From contig NZ_MUKU01000029.1 in the NCBI RefSeq assembly GCF_002081825.1, positions 1 through 61,854 of the forward strand: DNA of 61,854 nucleotides. Reading direction: 5' to 3'. Positions within the stretch are counted from its first letter, which is position 1. The number at the start of each line of letters is the position of its first letter. Below the pieces are notes generated by a model, which saw only the letters and a list, made by a program, of their open reading frames with translations, was not told the origin of the DNA and did no database searches. The translations under genes were made by a program, and so were the position numbers. This document shows, piece after piece, positions 25,637-34,754 of the stretch. The stretch is from Chromobacterium haemolyticum (GTDB lineage: Bacteria > Pseudomonadota > Gammaproteobacteria > Burkholderiales > Chromobacteriaceae).

Positions 25637-25704
25637 GGCTGGCCCTCCGGTGTCTCGGGCCGGGTATGGCAAGGGTGCGGCTGGCAGAAACTCAATATAT
25701 TCAT
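25633..25704 (-). CDS. 23-residue leader peptide coupled to the DUF1484-like gene
   Basis: MNILSFCQPHPCHTRPETPEGQP, with a strong ggagg site six bases before its ATG and a stop overlapping the next start (ATGA). This favours translational coupling. It lies directly after a structured leader, as short coupled frames do in P4-type immunity regions. It is too short for any domain call. Confidence 0.5.
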   Translation of the reverse strand: MNILSFCQPHPCHTRPETPEGQP

Positions 25705-25779
25705 TATGGCCTCCACAAACATCTGCTTAAGAATGCCTGCGCGGCACGCGCGGAAGGCGTGGGCAGGCTCATGACAAAG

Positions 25780-25912
25780 TGGGAGGACCGCAGTGCGCAC
25801 GGCAGCCCCCTTGCGGGGACTCAGTGCCATGGCCTGCCCTGTTTGCGGCAGACGCATGGACGTAGCGAACCGCTGGCCAGCGGTTGCTACCACACTAAAG
25901 TAGGACCTCCCA
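25780..25912 (-). ncRNA. Structured leader resembling phage C4/P4 CI antisense RNA
   Basis: On the minus strand a segment TGGGAGGTCC (25912-25903) is complementary in 9 of 10 positions to GGTCCTCCCA (25789-25780). Between them is a 14-bp hairpin with one bulge (25862-25890, core AACCGCTGGCCAGCGGTT) and a second hairpin, agtccccgcaaggggct. Paired boxes around two stem-loops, upstream of a short coupled frame, are the organisation of C4-type antisense RNAs of P1/P4-like phages. A long frame reads through it, as is also usual there. The identification is inference. Confidence 0.45.
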
Positions 25913-26044
25913 GTCCCGCGGCTGTGGATTGTCACAGCGCAAGGGCGAGAGTAAGGGGGGATGGCTGGAGCGTCAAGGCGGCGGCGGACCGGGGGGCGGA
26001 GATTAGCGCAAAAGCCGGCATTTGGCAGCGCCGGTGCTGGCCGT

Positions 26045-26074
26045 AAAAAAGCCGCATCCGGAAAGGATGCGGCT
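26045..26074 (-). terminator. Terminator of the main tail operon
   Basis: A perfect 10-bp stem agccgcatcc/ggatgcggct with a 5-base loop and a run of six A that reads as T on the minus strand, 18 bases after the fibre 4 stop. Confidence 0.9.
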
Positions 26075-26092
26075 GGCGGGCGCTTGGCCGAC

Positions 26093-27499
26093 TTAACTGA
26101 AGCTGAGCACGCTGTTGGCATTGCCCGCCACGCCGCTGGTAGCCGGCGAATATACCGTCGGGCAACCGGTCGATGCGGCCTTGGTGTCGTAGGCCTCCAA
26201 ATAACTGGTGCTGTAGGTCTCAAACCCGACCTGGCAGTTCTTTGCCCAACCGCCATTAATTACCATGGTCGTTCCGCAAAGCGCTCTGAACCCATTGTTG
26301 CAGTTTTCCGCAATGGCCATCGGCGCGTAAATCACCCCAGCCCAAACCGCTTGAAAGCCGGTATCGCAAGTGAGCGCCTTGCCGCGCCGCCCCTGCGGCA
26401 AAGCCGGCACCGGTCCGGAACCATGATTCCATATCACAGCACCGGAATGCGCCTCGAAGCCAACCCCGGATTGCTCCACCACACTGCCATCACACCAGAG
26501 ATACGCGTTGCGAGCGGTGGCAAAGCCAAATCGTACCCCGGTTACCCGCCCCTCGGTGACCCACGCACGGCTGGTATCCGCACACAGCATCCCATGCGGG
26601 TAGGCACTGCGCTCATTGGCATCGAGTCGAACAGGTACTTTGGTAAGAAAGTTTTTGCCCTCGCCGACGATGTTCACGTAATGCAGCTCGCAGTGAGACC
26701 CTCCGCCAACGACAACGCCCCATTCCTTAACCTTGTTGACCCTCAACTTGCTGTTGCTGAAGCGGGAGTTCTGCTCCACTTGCAGACCGCTGCCCGCCCC
26801 CTCCAGGATCAAAGAATTTTCCGCCCCCCACACCCATGAACCTTCGCCGATATGCAGGCAGCGGTGAGTCCAATTGCCTTCGGTGGCCTCGCCGATCAGG
26901 TGAAAGCCGGAGAACTCGACACCACGGGCATTGGTAAACACCACGCCATGGCTATTCTTATCCGCACCCGCCACAAAGCGGATCTGGCAGGCCGAGGGAT
27001 TGGCGATATTGCCGCGGATGCGAATGCGGCTGGCGAAGGGCTGGTTGCCCAAGCCAATGCCTGTCGAGGTGTATTGGCCGTCGTCCACCTTGATCAGCAC
27101 GTCGGTCTTCAGGGTTTTGCCGTTGAGGCTGTTCCAGGCGCTGGCGATGTCGGCGAACTCGCGGCCGGGGCCCACCTGCAGCTCCTTGTAACCGTTTATC
27201 CCCCAGTCGTCGATTTTCATCGCGTCGGTGATGCCGTAACCGGCCAGCGTGGTCGGCTTGCTGGCGCCGCCCCAGGCGATCTGCTTCACCGCCTGCAACA
27301 ACTGATCCTTGCGCGCCGGGTCCGCGCTCTGGCCGCTGCTTTTGACCACGGTCAACAGCTCCTCCTGGCTGGCGATGACCGCGGACTGAACATTGTTCAG
27401 CCAGTCGGCGCCGACAATGGTGCCCAGCTCGCCGCTGCTGGGGTTGCCGTCGTGAAACAGGGTGTCCGGCGTGGGAACCGGCTTGATGACATCTTTCAT
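26093..27499 (-). CDS. Tail fibre 4 (anchor plus predicted beta-helix)
   Basis: A 468-residue fibre and the last gene of the main tail operon. The start at MKDVIKPVPTPDTLFHDGNP has ggagaga upstream. Residues 1-95 are the shared anchor. The rest has short repeating turns of the right-handed beta-helix type (HGVVFTNARGVEFSGFHLIGEATEG, NSRFSNSKLRVNKVKEWGVVVGGGSHCELHYVNI, NCNNGFRALCGTTMVINGGWAKNCQVGF), as in phage tailspikes that bind or cleave surface polysaccharide. It is the default fibre by position. Enzyme activity cannot be judged from sequence. Confidence 0.85.
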   Translation of the reverse strand: MKDVIKPVPTPDTLFHDGNPSSGELGTIVGADWLNNVQSAVIASQEELLTVVKSSGQSADPARKDQLLQAVKQIAWGGASKPTTLAGYGITDAMKIDDWGINGYKELQVGPGREFADIASAWNSLNGKTLKTDVLIKVDDGQYTSTGIGLGNQPFASRIRIRGNIANPSACQIRFVAGADKNSHGVVFTNARGVEFSGFHLIGEATEGNWTHRCLHIGEGSWVWGAENSLILEGAGSGLQVEQNSRFSNSKLRVNKVKEWGVVVGGGSHCELHYVNIVGEGKNFLTKVPVRLDANERSAYPHGMLCADTSRAWVTEGRVTGVRFGFATARNAYLWCDGSVVEQSGVGFEAHSGAVIWNHGSGPVPALPQGRRGKALTCDTGFQAVWAGVIYAPMAIAENCNNGFRALCGTTMVINGGWAKNCQVGFETYSTSYLEAYDTKAASTGCPTVYSPATSGVAGNANSVLSFS

Positions 27500-27526
27500 C
27501 AGTCTCTCCAAAAAACAGTGAATGAA

Positions 27527-27679
27527 TCAGGACAGGGTCGGGGTTTGCTGGGATTGGCTGCCTAGGCGCGCCCAAACCTCCTGCTGCGTATCGAAGGTCG
27601 AAGACGCCGGAACCGGCGCGGGGTCGGCCGCAAGGTCTTTGTTTTGATCGGGGTTTGCCGTGGATTGGGGGTCTTGCAT
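27527..27679 (-). CDS. Small unknown protein in tail operon
   Basis: A 50-residue hydrophilic protein (MQDPQSTANPDQNKDL...), with an aggag site upstream, between the gp48-like gene and fibre 4. It is rich in Pro, Gln and Asp with no recognised domain. Position suggests a fibre-attachment or regulatory role, but that is a guess. Confidence 0.5.
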   Translation of the reverse strand: MQDPQSTANPDQNKDLAADPAPVPASSTFDTQQEVWARLGSQSQQTPTLS

Positions 27680-27781
27680 GGAGCGCTCCTGAAGGAAGAG
27701 AAAGAGCACAGGCTCCCGCCCGCCGGGGCGGGGCTGTGAGGGGAAGGGAGAAAGGACGGGAAGGTCCGCGTGAGGCGCGGT

Positions 27782-28360
27782 TTAAGGCTGGTAGGCGAAG
27801 TAGACGTAGGTATGGGCCGGCTTCAGATCCTTGAACAGATCTTCCAGCCGTGGGTCGCCGAAGGTGGTGAGGCGTTCCCCGGCCAACGATTGACCTGCAC
27901 GGAAAAAGTATGGCCGGGTCTTGGCGCCGAACACGGTGACTTGCCACACCCAGGGAATGTCCGCGGTCCACAGCTGCTGGCCGGCGCGGTTGATGCCGGC
28001 GCGGAAGGGCTGCGGCTCGCTGATGGCGATGCGGTAGCCCATGCCGGCCGCCAGCCGGGTGAAGTATGGAATGGACAGACCGCCGGTTTCCGCCAGCTTG
28101 GCCAGCACCGCCTGTTGACGCTGCTGGTAGGGCGCGTCCGTCGGCGGGGTCAGGCCGCAGACGCGCTCCCAGTCCGGCAGCAGGCCTTCGGCCAGCAGCG
28201 GCGTGGTGGCGCCCACCAACTGCCGGGCGCTGTTCTGCACCCGGTCCAGCGCCGCGCCTTCGCTGCCCAGCTCGGCCTGCAGTCGCGGCCCGTCCGGACT
28301 GTAGCTGACCGGCGGCAGCAAACGCGTCAGCAATTCGCTATGCGGGGTTTGCGGGCTCAT
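27782..28360 (-). CDS. Mu gp48-like tail protein (YmfQ/DUF2313)
   Basis: A 192-residue baseplate protein. The start MSPQTPHSELLTRLLPPVSY overlaps the stop of the gp47-like gene (ATGA). Typical sequences are LLPDWERVCGL, YQQRQQAVLAKLAETGGLSIPYFTRLAAGMGY and LFKDLKPAHTYVYFAY. In Mu the homologue lies between the wedge protein gp47 and the fibre genes and is thought to link fibres to the baseplate. Confidence 0.9.
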   Translation of the reverse strand: MSPQTPHSELLTRLLPPVSYSPDGPRLQAELGSEGAALDRVQNSARQLVGATTPLLAEGLLPDWERVCGLTPPTDAPYQQRQQAVLAKLAETGGLSIPYFTRLAAGMGYRIAISEPQPFRAGINRAGQQLWTADIPWVWQVTVFGAKTRPYFFRAGQSLAGERLTTFGDPRLEDLFKDLKPAHTYVYFAYQP

Positions 28361-29421
28361 TGCATCCCCCTCACCGTGAGTTTGCCCAGACGCAGCCATT
28401 CCACGGTTTTCTCATTCACCGCCGGCGCGATATTGTCGGCGGGCGACAGCAGTTGGCGGTCCACCACGCCGGGCAGGTCGGAGATCAATGCTTCCAGCCG
28501 GCTCTTGTACAGCTTGCTGCCGGGGGCGAGGCTGGAGAAATGGGCGGCCAGCACTTGGCGCAGCGGTTCGGTGACGGCTTGCACGGTGGTGCCGTCCACC
28601 ATCAGCGCCACTTCGATGTCCACCGGCCGCGGCGTGGGCGCCAACACCAGGCAGTTCTTGGCGGTGACCGGGCGCAGGTCTTCGATATGGGCTTGCACCG
28701 CGGCCAGGGTGTCGGCCGAAGGCAGGCTATCCTGAGCGGTGATCACCACGTCCACGGTGCCCAGGCCGCGGCGCAGCGGGTAGACGTAGGCGGCGGACAC
28801 GCCCGGCACTTCCAGCGCCCAGCGCCGGTAATCGTGACGGTTGCCGCCGGCCGGCGGACGGCGGATCAGTTCCAGCAGCCGCGCCAGCAAGGCGGCGTCG
28901 TCCTCTTCGTCCACGCCGCCGTCCATGTTGACGAAGCTGACGCGGCTGGCCAGGCCGCTGGGCGCGGCCATCAGTTCGGCCACCGTTCCGGCCGGCACGT
29001 TGCCGGCCAGGCCGGGCAGATCGGCGGCCACCGCCACGCGGGCCTGGCCGTCCACGTCCAGCTGGCCGCCGGCCTGGGTGGTATAGAGTTGTTCGCCCAG
29101 CCGTACTTTCAGGCCGGCGGCGAAACCGGCGCCGGAGTTGCCGCCCAATTGCAGCAGGCCCTTGGCCGCCACTGGCGGCTTGCGGCTGAGGCCGCGCACC
29201 CGGGCGTGCTGTTCCAGATAGTCGCGGTCGGCGCTGTCGGGAAAAATCTGGCGGGCAATCCAGCTTTGATGCTGGTACAAGCCTTCCACCGCGCTGGCGA
29301 CCGAGCTGGCGCGCACGTAGAAGTCGCTGTCGGGGCCGACGTCGGCGTCGGCGCGCAGGTTTTGCAGATCGCGCAGCAGCGCGCCGCGTATGGTTTCAAA
29401 ATCCGGGGTGGACAGGGGCAT
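28357..29421 (-). CDS. Baseplate wedge protein, Mu gp47/gpJ-like
   Basis: A 354-residue baseplate J family protein (MPLSTPDFETIRGALLRDLQNLRADADVGPDSDFYVRASSVASAVEGLYQHQSWIARQIFPDSADRDYLEQHA). The central VAAKGLLQLGG, then VPAGTVAEL and DVVITAQDSLPSADTLAAVQAHIEDLRPV, are family regions. It forms the wedge arms that trigger sheath contraction. Overlaps both neighbours by a few bases, indicating one operon. Confidence 0.93.
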   Translation of the reverse strand: MPLSTPDFETIRGALLRDLQNLRADADVGPDSDFYVRASSVASAVEGLYQHQSWIARQIFPDSADRDYLEQHARVRGLSRKPPVAAKGLLQLGGNSGAGFAAGLKVRLGEQLYTTQAGGQLDVDGQARVAVAADLPGLAGNVPAGTVAELMAAPSGLASRVSFVNMDGGVDEEDDAALLARLLELIRRPPAGGNRHDYRRWALEVPGVSAAYVYPLRRGLGTVDVVITAQDSLPSADTLAAVQAHIEDLRPVTAKNCLVLAPTPRPVDIEVALMVDGTTVQAVTEPLRQVLAAHFSSLAPGSKLYKSRLEALISDLPGVVDRQLLSPADNIAPAVNEKTVEWLRLGKLTVRGMQ

Positions 29422-29771
29422 CAGGCTATCCTCACGTGGTGTTGGAAATGTCGGGTCTGGCCGCCGGCCTCTTCCACTTCGACCAACAGCAGCAAACGGC
29501 CGCTGCCGGGACGCTGCGCCTCAACGCCGACACGGCGGGCGCGGCCGTCGCGCAATAGCGGTTGCAGGGCTTGTTCGGCGTACTGGCAGGCCAGCAGATC
29601 GATCTGGCTGCTGTCCTTGCTGCGCGACAACAGATGCAGGCGGGAGCCGAGTTCGGGATCGGCCCACCAGCCGCCCAGCGGGGTCATCAGCCTCAGGTAG
29701 ACGGCGTTGGCCAGGGTATCAGTGGTGGAGCCGGCGTAATCGCCGGTAATGGGGTCCAATAGAGGGTCCAT
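29421..29771 (-). CDS. Baseplate protein, Mu gp46/gp25-like
   Basis: A 116-residue lysozyme-fold baseplate protein of the W/gp25 group. It starts MDPLLDPITGDYAGSTTDTLANAVYLRLMTPLGGWWADPELGSRLH. The homologue in Mu and T4 joins the inner baseplate to the first sheath ring. Its stop overlaps the gp47-like start. Confidence 0.9.
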   Translation of the reverse strand: MDPLLDPITGDYAGSTTDTLANAVYLRLMTPLGGWWADPELGSRLHLLSRSKDSSQIDLLACQYAEQALQPLLRDGRARRVGVEAQRPGSGRLLLLVEVEEAGGQTRHFQHHVRIA

Positions 29772-29877
29772 GGCGTTATTTTCCGGGTTTGAAAGGGTTG
29801 GGGATAAGGGAAGCGGGTCAGTGCCGGCGAGCGTTCAAGCAAGCGATATCAACAGCACGCTTGGTGAAAATCGTGTT

Positions 29878-30501
29878 TTACAACGGTGGACTGGTCGTAC
29901 CGTGCACGCCGTTATGCTGGTGGCCCACCAGGCTCTTGCCCCCGGCCACCACGTCGCCGCTGACGGTGACGTTGCCCTTGACGCTGGCGCCGCTGCCGCC
30001 CTGAATGGCCATGCCGCCGTTGCCGTTGATCTGGCCCTGGGCCACGAGTTGCGCGCTGGTGCTGAGCGTGGGCGTGGTGAAGCTGGCTTGTTCGCTGGCG
30101 TTGACCTGCCAGTTCTTGCAGCGCAGGCTGAAGGTGTCGCACTCCACCTCGATCAAGCGGCCGCGCTTGAGCACGATCTTGCTGCCTTCGTCGCTGTACA
30201 GCGCCACTTCGCCGGGTTTGAGCTGTTTCAGCCGGTAGCTGCCGTGTTCGGTGGCGATCACCACACCGTGGCTGCTGCGCCCGCCCAGGGGAAGCACCAC
30301 CGCCATGCTGCCCGGCGGCGGATTGGCGCTGTAACCGTAGTGCTGGAACAGTTCGGCGTCCTGCAGCTGCTCGCCGGCCAGCGCGTCGGCCTGAACGGTT
30401 TGCACGTCGCCGGCGCTGTCCACGCGGGTCAGCACCGCGCGGAAGCCCTGCCGCACATTGCTGAAGGCGCGGCGGATTCTCTGGTCTACGTCATTCCACA
30501 T
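29878..30501 (-). CDS. Baseplate spike, Mu gp45-like
   Basis: A 207-residue trimeric membrane-piercing spike (baseplate assembly protein V family). The start MWNDVDQRIRRAFSNVRQGFRAVLTRVD is the true N-terminus. An OB-fold region (YSANPPPGSMAVVLPLGGRSSHGVVIATEHGSYR) is followed by a beta-helical tail. The C-terminus (GGKSLVGHQHNGVHG) includes the HxH motif that holds the iron at the tip in Mu gp45-type spikes. Confidence 0.92.
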   Translation of the reverse strand: MWNDVDQRIRRAFSNVRQGFRAVLTRVDSAGDVQTVQADALAGEQLQDAELFQHYGYSANPPPGSMAVVLPLGGRSSHGVVIATEHGSYRLKQLKPGEVALYSDEGSKIVLKRGRLIEVECDTFSLRCKNWQVNASEQASFTTPTLSTSAQLVAQGQINGNGGMAIQGGSGASVKGNVTVSGDVVAGGKSLVGHQHNGVHGTTSPPL

Positions 30502-30521
30502 CGTTTCAACCTTTCTTTGTT

Positions 30522-31580
30522 TCAGCGTTTGCGCATCGCCGGCAGCCAGCGGCCGTCCTCTTTCAGCGTCAGCCGGGTGGTGCAGCCCTGCCCGCGTCCG
30601 CCGCTGAAGGTGCGCGCCATCAGGAAATAAGTGCCGCCCTTGATGCCGTGCGGCTCGCTTTCCACCTGGATGCGCTGGCCGGGAGTCCACAGTTCGCCGG
30701 CGCTGTTGCGATGGCCGGCCACGGTGGCGCTGAGGGTGTAGCCGGCCAGCCGGGCGTCGGCCAGCATCTTGTCCGCGCGCGCCGCCAGTTCCGCCGGATT
30801 GGCGGCGTCCGGCTCCACCACGATGCGCGGTTTGTGATACCGGACGTCCGGGTCCGCGGACTGATGCTTGAGATCGTGCCTGCCCGGGGTCAAGGCCTGA
30901 CGGTGGCCCTGGCCAAGCAGGGTTAGCTGCGAGTAGCGCGGCGCGTGGGAGCGGGTTTCCGTCAGGCTGAGCACATTGTTGCCCTTGCCGTCGCGGCGCA
31001 AGATCAGCTTGGCCTTGGCCGGCGCGCTGTAATCCGGGCCGCCCACCACCAGAGTGCCGTCCGGATCGAACCAGGCGGCGAGGCCGTTGGCCGCCGCTGC
31101 GCGGGTGAGCACGTCCCAGGCGCTGTTGCCCGGATCCACGCTGATTTTCTCGATCTGGCCCTTGCCCTTGGCGTCCACGCGCAGGCGGCTGACGCCCAGC
31201 GGCTTGATCACGTTCTCCAGCACATCACTCAACGTCATGCCCTTGCCGGTAAGCAACGGCGCGCTGCAGTCCAGCAACATGCCGGCCAGGTCCCGGCCCG
31301 ACAGCGTCAGCTGATGGCTGCCGGCGCTTATGCTGTGGCTGATGTCGTCCACGCGCCCCAGCAGCACGACGTCTGCGCCCACCAGCACTTTGACCTCGGC
31401 GCCAGGCTCCACCGCCGGCGGCACCTCGCCGCCGGGCAGGCCCAGCGACACCTGCCAGGCGTCGGCGGCCACGGTCAGATCGGAATCGATGCTGTACTGG
31501 GTCCAGTAACGATGGGTCTTGCCGGCGATCTCCAGGCTGACTTCGTTATTGGCCGAAACGGTCTTAGCGGGCGTAGCCAT
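30522..31580 (-). CDS. Tail hub protein, Mu gpP/gp44-like
   Basis: A 352-residue hub protein of the gp27/gpD fold. Recognisable regions are WQVSLGLPGGEVPPAVEPGAEVKVLVGADVVLLGRVDDISHSIS, LSGRDLAGMLLDCSAPL and WDVLTRAAAANGLAAWFDPDG. It sits under the tube and holds the spike. It overlaps the upstream gpN-like gene by 17 bases. Confidence 0.9.
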   Translation of the reverse strand: MATPAKTVSANNEVSLEIAGKTHRYWTQYSIDSDLTVAADAWQVSLGLPGGEVPPAVEPGAEVKVLVGADVVLLGRVDDISHSISAGSHQLTLSGRDLAGMLLDCSAPLLTGKGMTLSDVLENVIKPLGVSRLRVDAKGKGQIEKISVDPGNSAWDVLTRAAAANGLAAWFDPDGTLVVGGPDYSAPAKAKLILRRDGKGNNVLSLTETRSHAPRYSQLTLLGQGHRQALTPGRHDLKHQSADPDVRYHKPRIVVEPDAANPAELAARADKMLADARLAGYTLSATVAGHRNSAGELWTPGQRIQVESEPHGIKGGTYFLMARTFSGGRGQGCTTRLTLKEDGRWLPAMRKR

Positions 31581-32871
31581 GGATCAGCTCTCCTGCTTGC
31601 AGATGGTTGGGATGCGCCAGCTGCGGGTTCAGCCGCAGCAGCTCGGCGGCGCGGCCGCTGTCGCCGTACCACAAGTGGGCCAGCTGACGCAGATTGGCGG
31701 CGGATTCCACCTTGCGGGTGATCAAGGGCGGCTTGGCGGCCACCAGGCCGGCGGCACTGCGTTGCACCTGCAGGCCCAGATCGCGCAGACTTTCAATCAC
31801 CTGGCGCGCGTCCTCGCCCGGCAGCGCCTTGCGCCATTGCTCTATGGTCTGCTGCAAGGTGGCGCGCACGTCGCCGGCCACTTGCTCCAGCGCCGGCGGC
31901 GTCAACGTAGGCTGCGCGGCTTCCGAGCGGAACAGATCGGCGGCGGCGTTCGCCATCGAGGTGGACACGGTCAGCTTGAGCAAGGCATCGATGCGGATTT
32001 CGTCCTCGGTCCAGACCTCCAGCGCCTTGCCGGCCTGGCTCAAGCTGTCCGACGCGCGGCCGATTTTCTTGGACACGCCGTTGAGCCTGTCCTTCATCGC
32101 GTTCCAATCGGCCAGAGTAGCCTGCGGCAGCTTCGCTTCCGCCTCCCACTTCAGGCCCGGCCAGATTTCCAGCTTGACGCCAAAACGCCAGTTGGCGACC
32201 TCGTCCACCAAGGACGTCACCTGGCCGATGAAGGCTTGCGGATAGGCCAGCAAGTCCACCACCTGGGCAATGCCTTGCTGCGCCATGCCGGCAAGCTGCC
32301 GCACGGTATCGCTCAAGCGCACGCGCAGCGCGCCCAGCCGGGTCAGCGCGGTATTGGCGTTTTGCAGCAGGCCCTGAGCCTTGGCGAAGGCCTCGCCGCC
32401 CAGGCTGCGCGCCTTGGCCGCCAAAGCGCTGATGGCCTCCACCTGCTGCAAGGGCTGCTGGCTGGCGAAAAAGGGATTGCCCGGCGTGGCCTCCACCCAG
32501 TTCACTTCCACGGTGCAGGAGTCCGGCGCGTCGGCCTCGTGACTGATCTGGTAATCCAGCAGCTGCGCCTTGGGCATGCTGCCGAATACCGGGTGGATCA
32601 GTTCGCCCGGCCCTGCCTGGTCCAGCGCGGCGACGAAGTCGCGCAGCCGCTGCTGATAATCGCGGCCCCAGAAGAAGACGCTGAGCGACACCTTGCGCGC
32701 CTTGCGGCCCAGGTCCTCGACGTCTGCGCCGTCCAGATAGGGGTATTCGTGCATCGCCTGGTCGCGCTGGGCGCTGTCCACGCTGCGCAGGCATTCAAAG
32801 CGCACCCCGCGGAAACTGGCGTCCACCAGCGCGCCGGCGGCGGAGCCGGCAAACAGACTGAGATTGAACAT
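31564..32871 (-). CDS. Mu gpN-like tail/DNA circularisation protein
   Basis: A 435-residue protein of the family named after Mu gpN (gp43). It starts with ASFRGVRFECLRSVDSAQRDQAMHEYPYLDGADVEDLGRKARKVSLSVFFWG, the typical N-terminal domain, and ends with a LysM-like stretch (LRQLAHLWYGDSGRAAELLRLNPQLAHPNHLQAGELIHGYAR). In Mu it is part of the tail baseplate. The DNA circularisation name comes from Sf6-type homologues and is unlikely to be relevant in a headless particle. Confidence 0.88.
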   Translation of the reverse strand: MFNLSLFAGSAAGALVDASFRGVRFECLRSVDSAQRDQAMHEYPYLDGADVEDLGRKARKVSLSVFFWGRDYQQRLRDFVAALDQAGPGELIHPVFGSMPKAQLLDYQISHEADAPDSCTVEVNWVEATPGNPFFASQQPLQQVEAISALAAKARSLGGEAFAKAQGLLQNANTALTRLGALRVRLSDTVRQLAGMAQQGIAQVVDLLAYPQAFIGQVTSLVDEVANWRFGVKLEIWPGLKWEAEAKLPQATLADWNAMKDRLNGVSKKIGRASDSLSQAGKALEVWTEDEIRIDALLKLTVSTSMANAAADLFRSEAAQPTLTPPALEQVAGDVRATLQQTIEQWRKALPGEDARQVIESLRDLGLQVQRSAAGLVAAKPPLITRKVESAANLRQLAHLWYGDSGRAAELLRLNPQLAHPNHLQAGELIHGYAR

Positions 32872-34754
32872 CAGCTTCTCCTTTGTTGTTGGCTATTGGC
32901 GGCGTTGACGGCGGCGACGATATTGCCGTTTTGGACGTCTACGGTGATATTGGTAGGCTGGGCTAGATGGCTGACCAACTGGCTCAAACTGGCCTGGATT
33001 TGCGACATGACCATCAGCAACTGCTCGTTCGAAGCATTGGCGCTTGGACCGCCGGGCATGCTGGTATTGGATAGTGCGGGGGATGCCGAAGCCAATGCAT
33101 CCATCGCGACGGGACTAGACTGGGCATCCTCGCCCCCAGGCAGAGCTGCTCCAGCCGCAGCCACCGTTTTCTTTGTTGGCTTTTGCGCTGGCTGCGCACT
33201 TTTAGATGTGGTACGCAGCTTATCCGTCGCCGTTTTTTTCGCAGCCTCTTTAGGAGTGGTCTGCGCGCTGGTTTTGGAAGTCAAATTGGCAGCCTTTCGC
33301 TGTTCCTTCTTTTCCTTTTCCTGCTTTGCCCTTGCCGCATATTCTTTTTCAACGGACTTAATATAATCCCTGTTCAGCTCGGCTATTTTCTCTCCGACCA
33401 TGACTTCCGTATATCTCGCGCCCATCAAGTCGCTACGATCATTATGTGCAAACCAAGAGAATACCCCCGTACCATCGACATCCACCGCAGAATAGGCTTG
33501 GCCGTTTTTATCCTCCAAGGTTTTTTTCAAATCGACATCATTAGGCAACGTGCGAGGAGGACCCCATTTATTAACGTAATCTCCACCGGTCAAGCCTTGG
33601 GCAATTAATTTGACACTATCTCCTGCAGCTTTGCCCACAATGGCTTCCACAGCCCTTTGCGCAACAGCGCCCTGCATCAGTTTTCCAGCCTTACCACCAA
33701 CGCCCATAGAAGCAGCGATGCCAAGTCCCTCGGTCATTGCTTCGTGGAATCGGCCATTAATGACATGATCGCCAAACCCGATAACATCATTGGTCGCGCT
33801 CAAGGCCTGTGCCACGCCAGGCATCATGGAGGGTAGTCGGGGTATCAATTTTGCCAATGCGCCCGGCACGGCCTCTTTCCCCAAAATGGATGCCGCCAAT
33901 GTCACGGCATCGGGAATAGCCTGTTTGCTGGCCACTTTCTTTCTTAATTGTTCCAGCTGGATTTTCTTCTGCCCGGCGGGCAGATCCTCAAGAGCTTTGG
34001 CTGGGCGAGGCAACTTTTTAGGCGCTTGTTTTTTCGACACTTGTTTTTTCGGCGATGCAGGCCCTTGGCTTTTTTTGTCGCCAAAGAATGTGTCGTACAA
34101 TCCCAGCCCCGCGCCCGCCAGCGATTCTGTGACTTTCTTTTCAATCGGCTCGGTCATTTCGCTGACTTTCCCGCCGACCACATCCATGGAACTTTCCGCC
34201 GCATTCAACAGCGTGTCGGTAAGGCCGATCTTGCCATCCTTGGGCAGAGATACATGGTCTCCGCCCAAAGCAAACGTATCGAAAGCAGTTCCAGGCCAGC
34301 TGCCATCCGGCAAGCCAAAAGCCTCGGTAAAATTTTTGGCGTCTGCCTGTACTATTTTTTTGATATCCATTCCCTGATCCTTGAGGATCTGGGGGATCAT
34401 TTCTTTGGCGAGCTTATTTGAGGCCTGATTGTAAAGCGCATCGGAATATGGCTTTTTCCCATGCTTCTTCATTAAATTCTTGGTTGATGCGCGGAGAAAA
34501 GAGTCATAAACATCGCCAGTCCCGCCATTGGTCGACTCCGCCACGGACAGCCATAGATACAGCCCATCCAGCTCCTGCGAACGCTTGATTGCCTTGGCTT
34601 TTTCATGCGGCAGCACTGCGCTTTGATGCGCTTCTTGCTTCATCTTTTCTGCAACCGCACCCTTCAGAAAAGAGTAGATATCCGCATACTCCCCTCTTTT
34701 CCTGGCGGCCATTTCTTCTAGCTTCTTCAACTGCTCCGGGCTTAATTTAAGCAT
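32871..34754 (-). CDS. Tape measure protein (putative)
   Basis: A 627-residue protein in the tape-measure position between tube and gpN. It has a helical, Lys/Ala-rich N-terminus (MLKLSPEQLKKLEEMAARKRGEY), a hydrophobic centre (LGIAASMGVGGKAGKLMQGAVAQRAVEAIVG), and a charged Lys/Ala/Thr stretch. The tape-measure-like C-terminus is NITVDVQNGNIVAAVNAANSQQQRR. Base composition is visibly richer in A/T than its neighbours and the flanking 236 bases are also A/T-rich, suggesting replacement by recombination. If the usual 0.15 nm per residue holds, the tail would be about 94 nm. The rest resembles no tape measure I can name. Confidence 0.75.
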   Translation of the reverse strand: MLKLSPEQLKKLEEMAARKRGEYADIYSFLKGAVAEKMKQEAHQSAVLPHEKAKAIKRSQELDGLYLWLSVAESTNGGTGDVYDSFLRASTKNLMKKHGKKPYSDALYNQASNKLAKEMIPQILKDQGMDIKKIVQADAKNFTEAFGLPDGSWPGTAFDTFALGGDHVSLPKDGKIGLTDTLLNAAESSMDVVGGKVSEMTEPIEKKVTESLAGAGLGLYDTFFGDKKSQGPASPKKQVSKKQAPKKLPRPAKALEDLPAGQKKIQLEQLRKKVASKQAIPDAVTLAASILGKEAVPGALAKLIPRLPSMMPGVAQALSATNDVIGFGDHVINGRFHEAMTEGLGIAASMGVGGKAGKLMQGAVAQRAVEAIVGKAAGDSVKLIAQGLTGGDYVNKWGPPRTLPNDVDLKKTLEDKNGQAYSAVDVDGTGVFSWFAHNDRSDLMGARYTEVMVGEKIAELNRDYIKSVEKEYAARAKQEKEKKEQRKAANLTSKTSAQTTPKEAAKKTATDKLRTTSKSAQPAQKPTKKTVAAAGAALPGGEDAQSSPVAMDALASASPALSNTSMPGGPSANASNEQLLMVMSQIQASLSQLVSHLAQPTNITVDVQNGNIVAAVNAANSQQQRRS

